From Flavobacteriales bacterium (lineage in GTDB: Bacteria; Bacteroidota; Bacteroidia; Flavobacteriales; BACL11), in contig JABHQB010000161.1 in the NCBI GenBank assembly GCA_018695965.1, positions 1 to 5,700 on the forward strand: a DNA stretch of 5,700 nucleotides. Direction: 5' to 3'. The translations under genes and the position numbers were made by a program. A model generated the notes under the pieces. The model was given only the letters and a program-made list of their open reading frames with translations. It had not been told where the DNA came from and did no database searches. Positions 1 to 5,700 of the stretch are shown here, one piece after another (positions within the stretch are counted from its first letter, which is position 1; every line of letters starts with the position of its first letter).

Positions 1-254
1 CTTTTCAGAAAGATCAATATAGAGCAGGAGGAGAATATTCATATAAGGAATATTTTATGATAAGAGCAGGATTTGTTTATGAAGAAGGCCTTTTAGAGTT
101 TGACACTAGAACAACTGCATTAGTTGGACCAACAGCTGGTTTTACTGTTGAACTACCAATGGGAAATGAATCTACCTTTGGAGTAGACTACTCTTATAGA
201 TATACTAATCCATTTAAAGGATCCCATGCTATTGGTTGCAGGATAGATTTATAA
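1..254 (+). CDS. PorV/PorQ-family outer-membrane beta-barrel protein, C-terminal part only
   Basis: The gene enters from the left edge in the frame whose first full codon is at position 3, and stops at TAA 252-254, leaving 83 visible residues. The ATG at 57-59 is internal, because the frame is open through it and the same strand pattern begins earlier (EYSYKEYFMIRAGFVYEEG). The fragment is a run of amphipathic beta strands joined by short turns: FMIRAGFVYEE, GPTAGFTVELPM, STFGVDYSYRYTNP, HAIGCRIDL. It ends on a short final strand, as expected of an outer-membrane barrel. The wording matches what I know of Bacteroidota PorV/PorQ-like (UPF0164-like) proteins, with RAGY-type, GLSAGF-type and DYSYR-type strands. 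Characterised members (PorV, PorQ) serve the type IX secretion system. This one cannot be assigned to that role without its N-terminal part. A palindromic terminator follows. Confidence 0.62.
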   Translation, partial: FQKDQYRAGGEYSYKEYFMIRAGFVYEEGLLEFDTRTTALVGPTAGFTVELPMGNESTFGVDYSYRYTNPFKGSHAIGCRIDL

Positions 255-274
255 ACACCAAAAACAAAATATTA

Positions 275-308
275 TAATAAAAAGGAAGTAATTACTTCCT
301 TTTTATTA
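275..308 (+). terminator. Intrinsic terminator, 34-nt perfect palindrome
   Basis: Seventeen bases on each side of 291/292 are exactly complementary, with core AAGGAAGTAA/TTACTTCCTT flanked by an A tract on the left and a T tract on the right (300-304). RNA from either strand would form the hairpin followed by U residues, so it could stop transcription in both directions. It lies 20 bases after the stop of the outer-membrane protein gene and 28 bases before greA, separating the two units. Confidence 0.8.
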
Positions 309-336
309 CATTGATACAGATAAAAATCGCAAGACT

Positions 337-813
337 ATGAGTGATATTCAATATTTTACCGAGGAAGGACTACGCAAATTAAAAGATGAACTAGAACATC
401 TTAAAAGTGTTGAAAGACCAAAAATAATTCAGCAAATTGCAGAAGCGAGAGATAAAGGTGATTTGTCAGAAAATGCAGAATATGATGCCGCAAAAGAAGC
501 ACAAGGTCATCTGGAAGATAGAATAAATAAATTAGAAGCTATAAATGGTAATGCTAGAGTAGTTGACACATCAAAGTTAGATGTGTCAGTTGTTCGATTA
601 CTAACAAAAGTTACTATTAAAAACACAGCAAACTCGATGGAAATGACTTACTCCATTGTGCCAGAGGCAGAAGCAAATCTAAGATCAAAAAAGATTTCAG
701 TTTCTTCTCCTATTGGGAAAGGGTTACTTGGAAAATCAATTGGTGAAATTGCAGAAATTCAGATTCCAAACGGAATAATAAAATTTGAAGTTGTCAAAAT
801 AGAAGCGGCTTAG
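337..813 (+). CDS. greA: Transcription elongation factor GreA
   Basis: The 158-residue product has the usual GreA length. GreA enters the secondary channel of RNA polymerase and stimulates cleavage of backtracked RNA, rescuing stalled elongation complexes. The N-terminal coiled coil (about residues 8-75) carries the signature ARDKGDLSENAEYDAAKEAQ, with the acidic tip residues at D42 and E45 that coordinate the catalytic metal in the family. The C-terminal FKBP-like domain (about 82-158) has the expected SPIGKGLLGKSIGE stretch at 124-137. The ATG at 337 gives the standard N-terminus (MSDIQYFTEEGLRKLKDEL). There is no Shine-Dalgarno sequence, which is normal in Bacteroidota. I could not find a clean TAnnTTTG promoter in the short gap after the terminator. 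The HIT gene begins on the base after the TAG stop, so the two are very likely co-transcribed and translationally coupled. Confidence 0.96.
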   Translation: MSDIQYFTEEGLRKLKDELEHLKSVERPKIIQQIAEARDKGDLSENAEYDAAKEAQGHLEDRINKLEAINGNARVVDTSKLDVSVVRLLTKVTIKNTANSMEMTYSIVPEAEANLRSKKISVSSPIGKGLLGKSIGEIAEIQIPNGIIKFEVVKIEAA

Positions 814-1209
814 ATGTCTAGTATTTTTTCAAAAATAGTTAATAATGAAACACCATCTTTTAAAGTAGCAGAGGATGAAAATTATTTAGCTTTCTTAGAT
901 GCATTTCCATTATCTTATGGGCACGTATTAGTAATTCCAAAAAAAGAAACAGACTATATTTTTGATTTAGATTCTGATAAATATTTAGGATTATGGAATT
1001 TTTCTCAGAAAGTAGCAAAAGCAATGGATAAAGTAATTGTTTGTAAAAGAATTGGAGTAGCTGTTATTGGTTTAGAAGTTCCACATGCACATATTCATCT
1101 TGTTCCAATAAATGGCATTTCCGATATTAACTTTGAACGTGAGAAAAAAACTTTTTCTGCAGATAAAATGCAAGAAATTGCAGATAAAATTAATTTTGCT
1201 TTAAGCTAA
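814..1209 (+). CDS. HIT-family (histidine triad) nucleotide hydrolase, Hint-like
   Basis: This 131-residue HIT-domain protein has the typical opening SSIFSKIVNNETPSFKVAED, the conserved LSYGHVLVIPKK segment (about 33-44) and the histidine triad PHAHIHLVP with H91, H93 and H95. In Hint proteins the middle histidine (here H93) is the nucleophile that forms a nucleotidyl intermediate. The family hydrolyses nucleoside phosphoramidates, acyl-nucleotides and related AMP-linked compounds in the cytosol; the physiological substrate of bacterial members is largely unsettled. The ATG directly abuts the greA stop (TAGATG), indicating coupled translation in a greA-HIT operon. The gene ends inside the last codons of ruvC on the other strand, with no terminator between them. 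Family assignment is secure, but no specific gene symbol is warranted. Confidence 0.93.
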   Translation: MSSIFSKIVNNETPSFKVAEDENYLAFLDAFPLSYGHVLVIPKKETDYIFDLDSDKYLGLWNFSQKVAKAMDKVIVCKRIGVAVIGLEVPHAHIHLVPINGISDINFEREKKTFSADKMQEIADKINFALS

Positions 1210-1752
1210 TTTGTCAGGATTATCCTTTAAGAAAGAAGACCAAGAAGAATAACTTTTACCTGAAGAACTATCATTTCTTTGAAAATAATGACAAGCAGCA
1301 GCAGCTAAACCATCAGTTGCATCCAAGTGTTTTGGCATACTTTTTATATCAAAAAGTGATTGCAACATAGAAGCAACTTGAACTTTAGAGGCATTTCCAT
1401 TTCCTGTAATAGATTTCTTTATTTTCTTTGGGGTATATTCAAAAATAGGAACATCTCTGTATAACGCAGCTGCCATTGCTACTCCTTGAGCTCTGCCTAA
1501 CTTCAGCATTGATTGTACATTTTTCCCAAAAAATGGAGCTTCCAAAGAGACTTCATCTGGATTGTATTCATCAACAAGTTGAACGGTTCTCTCAAAAATT
1601 CTTTTTAGTTTTAGGGCATGTCCATCAAGTTTTTCCAAGTGAATTACACCCATTTGAACCATCTTCATTTTTTTATTCAGAATACTAATAATTCCATATC
1701 CCATGATGTTTGTTCCTGGATCAATTCCTAATATTATTCGTTCTTCTTCCAA
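1201..1752 (-). CDS. ruvC: Crossover junction endodeoxyribonuclease RuvC
   Basis: RuvC cuts four-way Holliday junctions symmetrically, working with the RuvAB branch-migration motor. Counting from a TTG start at 1752-1750, the product is 183 residues. The RNase H-like catalytic acids are all visible: D11 in LGIDPGT, E71 in LEAPFFGKN, and D144 and D147 in HLDATDGLAAAACHY. Their spacing (60, 73, 3) nearly equals E. coli RuvC (D7, E66, H138, D141), with Asp replacing the His. No in-frame ATG exists before the first catalytic motif; the first Met codon encodes a residue after DPGTN. Two TTG codons are possible starts: 1752 (giving M-EEERIILGIDPGT, the usual family N-terminus and length) and 1773 (190 residues). 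I prefer 1752. The 3' end overlaps the convergent HIT gene by 9 bases. The Ser-rich tail (about 160-175) is unremarkable. Confidence 0.93.
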   Translation of the reverse strand: MEEERIILGIDPGTNIMGYGIISILNKKMKMVQMGVIHLEKLDGHALKLKRIFERTVQLVDEYNPDEVSLEAPFFGKNVQSMLKLGRAQGVAMAAALYRDVPIFEYTPKKIKKSITGNGNASKVQVASMLQSLFDIKSMPKHLDATDGLAAAACHYFQRNDSSSGKSYSSWSSFLKDNPDKLA

Positions 1753-1773
1753 AATATATTTCTGATTTCCCAA

Positions 1774-1901
1774 AATTAAGAAAAGATTTGTTAATATATC
1801 TCCTTCCTTTCGAAATTATAAATGCAATTTATACTGTTATTATTATAACTTTGTCTTTAGTTTATTCACCTAAGTGGAAAGGAAGAAAATTCGGTATGTA
1901 A
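1774..1901 (+). pseudogene. C-terminal remnant of a probable family 2 glycosyltransferase
   Basis: This frame is open across the region and stops at TAA 1899-1901, one base before the permease ATG. Its last ~42 residues include a hydrophobic helix (PFEIINAIYTVIIITLSLVY) followed by a basic end (SPKWKGRKF). From memory, that pairing of a final membrane helix with a WKGR-type tail resembles the C-terminus of Bacteroidota membrane-anchored GT2 glycosyltransferases, which are normally about 350 residues or more. Nothing of the catalytic domain is present. Upstream, the frame runs antisense into ruvC, where the reading is only a shadow, so the left boundary is approximate. The stop-to-start junction with the permease suggests this frame was once translated and coupled to it. 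Alternatives are a short membrane peptide or chance coding. Assignment rests on pattern recall without an alignment. Confidence 0.42.
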
Positions 1902-2966
1902 ATGGAAAGTAATTTATTTTTTTTATGTTTTTGTATTTTTCTTTTTTTTCTGTGTTTATACCAAGATTTTGGACAATTTAATAATTTAAATAATAAAATT
2001 GCTTGGGAAAAATTCAGAAAAGATAAACTAGCTTTATCTTCTTTATTTTTTATTCTGTCACTAACTATTTTATCTGTATTTTCTTATACTTTTATGACAG
2101 ATAAAACGAAATATGCTTCAGAAATGAATGTAGAACTTTCCACACTTCCTCCTTTTACTAAGGTTTCAACTCTGATAATTGACGGAGAGGAAATTCTTGC
2201 AAAAGATGTAAATAAAAATAATTTGGGTATTTCTTATTATCTTATTAATACTTCAGAATATGTGGATTATGAAGGTGAATATGAGAAATCTGATAGAACC
2301 TACTATTTTGGAACCGATAAATATGGTAGAGATCTGTATAGCAGAATAATTTATGGAAGCAGAATTTCTCTTGCAGTTGGATTTATTGCGGTACTAATTT
2401 CTTTAATTATTGGTATTTTTCTAGGCTCACTTTCTGGTTATTATGGAGGGAAAGTAGATGATTTTATTATGTGGATTGTAAATGTTGTTTGGTCCATACC
2501 CACTTTACTTATGGTAATAGCCATTACATTGGCACTTGGTAAAGGGTTTTGGCAGGTATTTATAGCTGTTGGATTAACTATGTGGGTTGAAGTAGCTAGA
2601 ATTGTTCGTGGAGAGTTTATTTCACACAGAAATAGAGAATATGTTGAGGCTGGAAAGGTTTTAGCTTTTTCTAATTTTCGAATTATTTTTAAGCATATCT
2701 TACCAAATGTATTGGCTCCAATAATTGTTATTTCGGCAGCAAATTTTGCAGCAGCTATCCTTATCGAATCAGGATTAAGTTTTCTAGGATTGGGAGCACA
2801 ACCACCGATTCCTACATGGGGAGGGATAATAAAAGATCATTACCATTATATTATTATGGATAAAGCATATTTGGCAATTATTCCAGGTATTTTTATTATG
2901 TTGTCAGTATTATCTTTCATGTTATTAGGTAACGGATTACGTTCTGCACTAGATGTAAAACAATGA
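1902..2966 (+). CDS. ABC transporter permease, DppC/OppC-type (peptide/nickel importer family)
   Basis: The 354-residue inner-membrane permease belongs to the BPD_transp_1 family. Visible order: an extra Phe/Cys-rich hydrophobic stretch (5-19); the OppC_N-like segment NNKIAWEKFRKDKLAL (30-45); TM1 (about 44-64); a periplasmic loop (about 65-135); the DppC/OppC signature FGTDKYGRDLYSR (136-148); TM2 (157-177), TM3 (192-212) and TM4 (215-232); the cytoplasmic EAA loop YVEAGKVLAFSNFRIIFKHI ending LPN (247-269), which docks on the ATPase; TM5 (270-290) with ESGLSFLGLG (289-298); and TM6 before the terminal NGLRSALDV. Such subunits pair with a DppB-type permease, ATPases and a solute-binding protein, none of which lies in this window. 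The substrate is therefore unknown; peptides are the family's usual cargo. The long loop after TM1 is familiar from Bacteroidota homologues. ATG 1902 follows the previous stop directly, and no other start codon precedes the conserved N-terminus. Confidence 0.88.
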   Translation: MESNLFFLCFCIFLFFLCLYQDFGQFNNLNNKIAWEKFRKDKLALSSLFFILSLTILSVFSYTFMTDKTKYASEMNVELSTLPPFTKVSTLIIDGEEILAKDVNKNNLGISYYLINTSEYVDYEGEYEKSDRTYYFGTDKYGRDLYSRIIYGSRISLAVGFIAVLISLIIGIFLGSLSGYYGGKVDDFIMWIVNVVWSIPTLLMVIAITLALGKGFWQVFIAVGLTMWVEVARIVRGEFISHRNREYVEAGKVLAFSNFRIIFKHILPNVLAPIIVISAANFAAAILIESGLSFLGLGAQPPIPTWGGIIKDHYHYIIMDKAYLAIIPGIFIMLSVLSFMLLGNGLRSALDVKQ

Positions 2967-2972
2967 AAACAA

Positions 2973-2980
2973 TATATTTG
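2973..2980 (+). promoter_or_regulatory. Possible upstream -7 element (TATATTTG)
   Basis: An exact match to the Bacteroidota -7 consensus TAnnTTTG lies 7 bases after the permease stop and 49 bases upstream of an identical octamer at 3022. No good -33 TTTG is visible at the expected distance. It could be a second start site for the peptidase gene or a chance match in AT-rich DNA. Confidence 0.3.
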
Positions 2981-3021
2981 TAATTGATTTATTAATCCTT
3001 TTCAGAAGAAGACATTTATAT

Positions 3022-3029
3022 TATATTTG
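3022..3029 (+). promoter_or_regulatory. Probable -7 promoter element (TATATTTG) of the S46 peptidase gene
   Basis: The octamer exactly matches the Bacteroidota -7 consensus TAnnTTTG and ends 24 bases before the ATG at 3054, leaving room for a short 5' leader. The -33 side is weak: TTTTC at about 2999-3003 lies at roughly the right distance in place of TTTG. The TTG at 3027, which would be an in-frame alternative start, is part of this element and so is unlikely to be translated. Confidence 0.6.
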
Positions 3030-3053
3030 TCAAAATTATTAAAAACTAATACA

Positions 3054-5255
3054 ATGACAAAAAAATTACTTTCAATAATCTTTCTATCGGTTCTTACTTT
3101 TTCTTTAGTAAAAGCAGATGAAGGAATGTGGCTTCCACAATTACTACAATCTATGAATGAGTCTGATATGAAAGATTGTGGATTACAACTTACAGCTCAA
3201 GATTTATATGATGTCAATAATTCTTCTTTAAAAGATGCAATTGTTGCCTTGAATGGAGGTATGTGTACTGGAGAGATGATTTCTTCACAGGGGTTAATGC
3301 TTACAAATCATCATTGTGCTTTTGATGTAATACAAACACATTCAACCGTAGATAATGACTATCTAACAGATGGTTTTTGGGCTATGACAAGAGATGCGGA
3401 ACTTCCTAATGAGGGATTTTCTGTTTCTTTTTTAGTCAGTATTGAATCTGTAACCGATAGAGTCTTGGAAGATCTAGGTGAGGTGACAGAATCAGAGAGA
3501 AAAACTAAACTTAGAGAAATTTTTAATGAAATATCTTCAGAAAAAAGTGATGGAACAGATTATAATGCAAGAGTAAAATCTTTTTTTGAAGGTAATGAAT
3601 TTTACTTAATGACCTACATTACGTATAATGACGTCAGATTAGTTGGAGCTCCTCCTTCATCAATAGGGAAGTTTGGAGGAGATACTGATAATTGGATGTG
3701 GCCAAGACATACAGGAGATTTCTCATTATTGAGAGTATATTGTGCTCCTGACGGAAGCCCAGCAGAGTATTCTGAAGACAATATTCCTTACACTCCAAAA
3801 CACCATCTTCCAATTCAGTTAGATGGAGTAGATAATGGAGATTACACCATGATTTTTGGTTTCCCAGGAAGTACAGACAGATTCTTAACTTCTTTTGGAA
3901 TTCAAGAGGCTTTAGAACAAACTAACCCAACAATTGTTCAGATTAGATCAGAAAAATTAGCAATCATGAAATCTGGTATGGATGCTAATAAGAAAACTAA
4001 AATTCAATATGCTTCTAAATATGCAGGAACATCTAATTATTGGAAATATTACATTGGTCAGTCGAGAGGTTTAAAAAGGATGAAAGTTTATGACAAAAAA
4101 GTAGAAATAGAAAATAAATTTACCGATTGGGTAAACTCGGGAGATGAACAGAGATACGAGAAATTTGGAAATACTTTAAGTTTAATTGAAGAAGCTTATG
4201 AAGATAACAGAGAATTAAATATCTCTAGAACTTATTTGAATGAGGCAATCTTTCAAGGTGCTGAAATCATGTATTTCTCTTTTATCATGAACAGAAAATT
4301 AGCAAATATTCCGACGGATAAAGAAGAGAAAACAATGTTTATGAATGAAATCAGAGAAGAAGCTAAAGAATTTTATAAAAACTATAATTCAACTATTGAT
4401 GAAGAATTGTTTTCAGCTATGTTAGAAATGTATTATTATAATGTTCCTCACAATCAACATCCATCAGTATTTAAGAAAATTGAGAACCAACTATTAGGGT
4501 TTAAAGCGCTTGATTTTGATTATTACGCAAAAGATGTTTTCAGAAAATCTATTTTTTCATCTGAAGATAAGTTTCTGGCTTTTTTGGAGAATCCATATAA
4601 TATGAAATTAGAAAAAGATCCTGCTTATACTACAATGATGTCAATTTATGATTATTATATTGAACATCATTACGCTCAAAGAAAATCCGTTAGAGCGAAA
4701 TTAGATGAAGGGAATCGATTATTTATTGCCGGATTAAGAGAAATGAATCCTGAGGAAAACTATTATCCAAATGCTAATTCTACCATGAGAGTTACTTACG
4801 GAAATGTAGGGGATTATAATCCTGGAGACGCAATGCATTATGATTTCTATACTACAATTGATGGAATAATTGAAAAAGAAGACCCAACTAATGATGAGTT
4901 TATCGTTCCCGAAAAATTAAAGGAATTATATGAGATAGGAGATTATGGAAAATATGCAGATGAGAATGGAAATTTAAGAATTAATTTTATTTCTAATAAC
5001 GATATTACTGGTGGAAACTCTGGTTCTCCGGTAATTAATGCATGGGGTGAGATTGTTGGAACTGCATTTGATGGTAATTGGGAAGCTATGAGTGGTGATA
5101 TTGCTTTCGAGAATGAAATACAAAGGACTATCTCGGTGGATATTAGGTATACTATGTTTATTATCGATAAGTTTGCAGGAGCTACTCATCTAATTGATGA
5201 AATGACAATTGCTCCAACACATCTTGAAAAAACAATAGAAACAGATATAAAATAG
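3054..5255 (+). CDS. S46-family dipeptidyl-peptidase, DPP7-type, secreted to the periplasm
   Basis: Starting at ATG 3054 the protein has 733 residues, close to characterised S46 enzymes (about 710-720). These remove dipeptides from the N-terminus of oligopeptides in the periplasm. A signal peptide is clear: MTKK, a hydrophobic core, then VKA with probable cleavage after A21, before DEGMW. The chymotrypsin-like triad is visible: H87 in LTNHHCAFD, D222 in RHTGDFSLLRVY, and S656 in GGNSGSPV, with the helical insert of the family between D222 and S656. The residue 18 after the catalytic Ser is G674 (AFDGNWEAMSGD). Known DPP7 enzymes have Gly here and prefer hydrophobic P1 residues, whereas DPP11 has Arg and takes Asp/Glu, so I infer DPP7-like specificity. 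The upstream TTG at 3027 is rejected because it would spoil the signal peptide and sits in the promoter. The tail after IDEMTI is about 12 residues longer than I expect. There is no type IX sorting domain. The gene is monocistronic. Confidence 0.93.
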   Translation: MTKKLLSIIFLSVLTFSLVKADEGMWLPQLLQSMNESDMKDCGLQLTAQDLYDVNNSSLKDAIVALNGGMCTGEMISSQGLMLTNHHCAFDVIQTHSTVDNDYLTDGFWAMTRDAELPNEGFSVSFLVSIESVTDRVLEDLGEVTESERKTKLREIFNEISSEKSDGTDYNARVKSFFEGNEFYLMTYITYNDVRLVGAPPSSIGKFGGDTDNWMWPRHTGDFSLLRVYCAPDGSPAEYSEDNIPYTPKHHLPIQLDGVDNGDYTMIFGFPGSTDRFLTSFGIQEALEQTNPTIVQIRSEKLAIMKSGMDANKKTKIQYASKYAGTSNYWKYYIGQSRGLKRMKVYDKKVEIENKFTDWVNSGDEQRYEKFGNTLSLIEEAYEDNRELNISRTYLNEAIFQGAEIMYFSFIMNRKLANIPTDKEEKTMFMNEIREEAKEFYKNYNSTIDEELFSAMLEMYYYNVPHNQHPSVFKKIENQLLGFKALDFDYYAKDVFRKSIFSSEDKFLAFLENPYNMKLEKDPAYTTMMSIYDYYIEHHYAQRKSVRAKLDEGNRLFIAGLREMNPEENYYPNANSTMRVTYGNVGDYNPGDAMHYDFYTTIDGIIEKEDPTNDEFIVPEKLKELYEIGDYGKYADENGNLRINFISNNDITGGNSGSPVINAWGEIVGTAFDGNWEAMSGDIAFENEIQRTISVDIRYTMFIIDKFAGATHLIDEMTIAPTHLEKTIETDIK

Positions 5256-5272
5256 ATAACATATTTGTATTC

Positions 5273-5303
5273 AAACCCACTCATTTGAGTGGGTTTCTTT
5301 TTG
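5273..5303 (+). terminator. Intrinsic terminator of the S46 peptidase gene
   Basis: AAACCCACTC (5273-5282) pairs perfectly with GAGTGGGTTT (5287-5296) around an ATTT loop and is followed by CTTTTT (5297-5302). It begins 18 bases after the peptidase stop. The opposite strand lacks a T tract after the hairpin, so it is mainly a + strand terminator. Confidence 0.88.
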
Positions 5304-5304
5304 G

Positions 5305-5320
5305 AGGACCTCTCGGTCCT
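5305..5320 (-). terminator. Short hairpin at the end of the epimerase gene, possible weak terminator
   Basis: AGGACC and GGTCCT form a perfect 6-bp GC-rich stem with a 4-base loop. On the - strand it starts within the epimerase stop codon. No T tract follows on that strand, so it is not a classical intrinsic terminator. It could stabilise the 3' end of the message or stop transcription weakly. Confidence 0.35.
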
Positions 5321-5700
5321 AAGTTCGAACTTTTTCTAGTACTTCATTGAAATTATAAAATTTCCAAATGAAGCCTTCTTTTTTTAATTTATCGACATCT
5401 ATAGATACGTCTGTATTGATTATTTGACTTCTTTTCCCTAAGAATAATCTTAATAGATAAAAAGGCATTCTAATAATTAAAGCATAAGGAAATAATTTTT
5501 CTTTTATTTTTTTAATAAACTCGCCTTGAGAAATTGATTCTGTTGTCGCTAAATTATAAGCACCTTTATAATTACTATTATTTATTGCTTCTTTAATGAA
5601 GCTAGCTGCGTCATCAACATGTATCCAACTTATTTTCTTTTTTTTTGATCCAATTACAACTCCAATACCTAACTTCATGCTGAGAAGGTTATATTTCAAA
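5319..5700 (-). CDS. TIGR01777/YfcH-type SDR-family epimerase, C-terminal part
   Basis: The gene reads leftward and continues beyond the right edge. Its last 126 codons are present, ending at TAG 5321-5319. The TTG at 5699 is only where the window cuts the frame, not a start: KYNLLSMKLGIGVVIGS already corresponds to the middle of the family fold. Visible family marks are ISWIHVDDAASFIKEAI (about 24-40), the segment that closes the nucleotide-binding Rossmann domain; YKGAYNLATTESISQGEFIK (about 44-63); and the small C-terminal DUF1731-like domain with MPFYLLRLFLGKRSQII and KLKKEGFIWKFYNFNEVLEK. These proteins resemble NAD(P)-dependent sugar-nucleotide epimerases, but the reaction of the YfcH group is not established. 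The NAD(P)-binding GxxGxxG motif would lie outside the window. The gene converges on the S46 peptidase gene. Confidence 0.88.
   Translation of the reverse strand, partial: LKYNLLSMKLGIGVVIGSKKKKISWIHVDDAASFIKEAINNSNYKGAYNLATTESISQGEFIKKIKEKLFPYALIIRMPFYLLRLFLGKRSQIINTDVSIDVDKLKKEGFIWKFYNFNEVLEKVRT

Noticed and set aside
57..254. ATG at 57 as the start of a separate 65-residue protein
   Set aside because: The same frame is open to the window edge and the barrel-strand pattern begins before this Met, so it is an internal codon.
1476..1688. A 70-codon open frame on the + strand inside ruvC
   Set aside because: It is the antisense shadow of well-conserved RuvC coding sequence and has no recognisable motif.
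1796..1805. Strong Shine-Dalgarno-like AAGGAAGGAG on the - strand upstream of ruvC
   Set aside because: No ATG, GTG or TTG lies at usable spacing, and Bacteroidota seldom rely on such sites; probably chance.
3027..3053. TTG at 3027 as the start of the S46 peptidase, adding nine residues
   Set aside because: The TTG is part of the TATATTTG promoter element, and ATG 3054 gives a normal signal peptide beginning MTKK.
4974..5189. A 71-codon open frame on the - strand within the S46 peptidase gene
   Set aside because: It overlaps the catalytic-serine region of a clear gene on the other strand and shows no family resemblance.
5321..5332. Perfect 12-base palindrome AAGTTCGAACTT, with a TTCGAAC that recalls a tRNA T-loop
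   Set aside because: It lies in the last codons of the epimerase gene, and no acceptor, D or anticodon arm can be folded around it.

Overview
The window is AT-rich chromosomal DNA that reads like a member of the Bacteroidota, most likely Flavobacteriia-like. The reasons are a PorV/PorQ-type outer-membrane protein end, an S46 dipeptidyl-peptidase, exact matches to the Bacteroidota -7 promoter element (TAnnTTTG), starts without Shine-Dalgarno sequences, and gene pairs joined stop-to-start with no spacer. No genus can be named from the sequence alone. Almost every base is assigned to a gene or to a short intergenic signal, and there is no gene-free stretch over 300 bases.

Layout. Bases 1-254 are the 3' end of a PorV/PorQ-family beta-barrel gene, closed by a perfectly palindromic terminator (275-308). 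A two-gene unit follows on the + strand: greA (337-813, transcript cleavage factor) and a HIT-family nucleotide hydrolase (814-1209), with the HIT ATG directly after the greA stop. The HIT gene runs tail-to-tail into ruvC on the - strand (Holliday junction resolvase) with a 9-base overlap. Upstream of ruvC, on the + strand, a short open segment (about 1774-1901) resembles only the last ~40 residues of a family 2 glycosyltransferase. It is followed without spacer by a DppC/OppC-type ABC transporter permease (1902-2966). A monocistronic S46 dipeptidyl-peptidase of the DPP7 type (3054-5255) has its own -7 promoter element and a strong intrinsic terminator. The window ends inside an SDR-family epimerase of the TIGR01777/YfcH type on the - strand (5319-5700, 5' end outside the window).

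How the genes relate. Most are housekeeping: transcription fidelity, nucleotide hydrolysis and recombination. The permease and DPP7 could act in peptide use, with DPP7 releasing dipeptides in the periplasm and the permease belonging to a peptide-type importer. They have separate promoters, however, and no other transporter subunit is present, so this link is only a hypothesis.

I see no phage, CRISPR, transposon, toxin-antitoxin or defence module, and no clearly undescribed system. The most unusual spot is the ruvC/permease junction at about 1750-1901. There ruvC has no in-frame ATG before its first catalytic motif, and the putative glycosyltransferase survives only as a C-terminal stub. Together these suggest a deletion or an assembly join.
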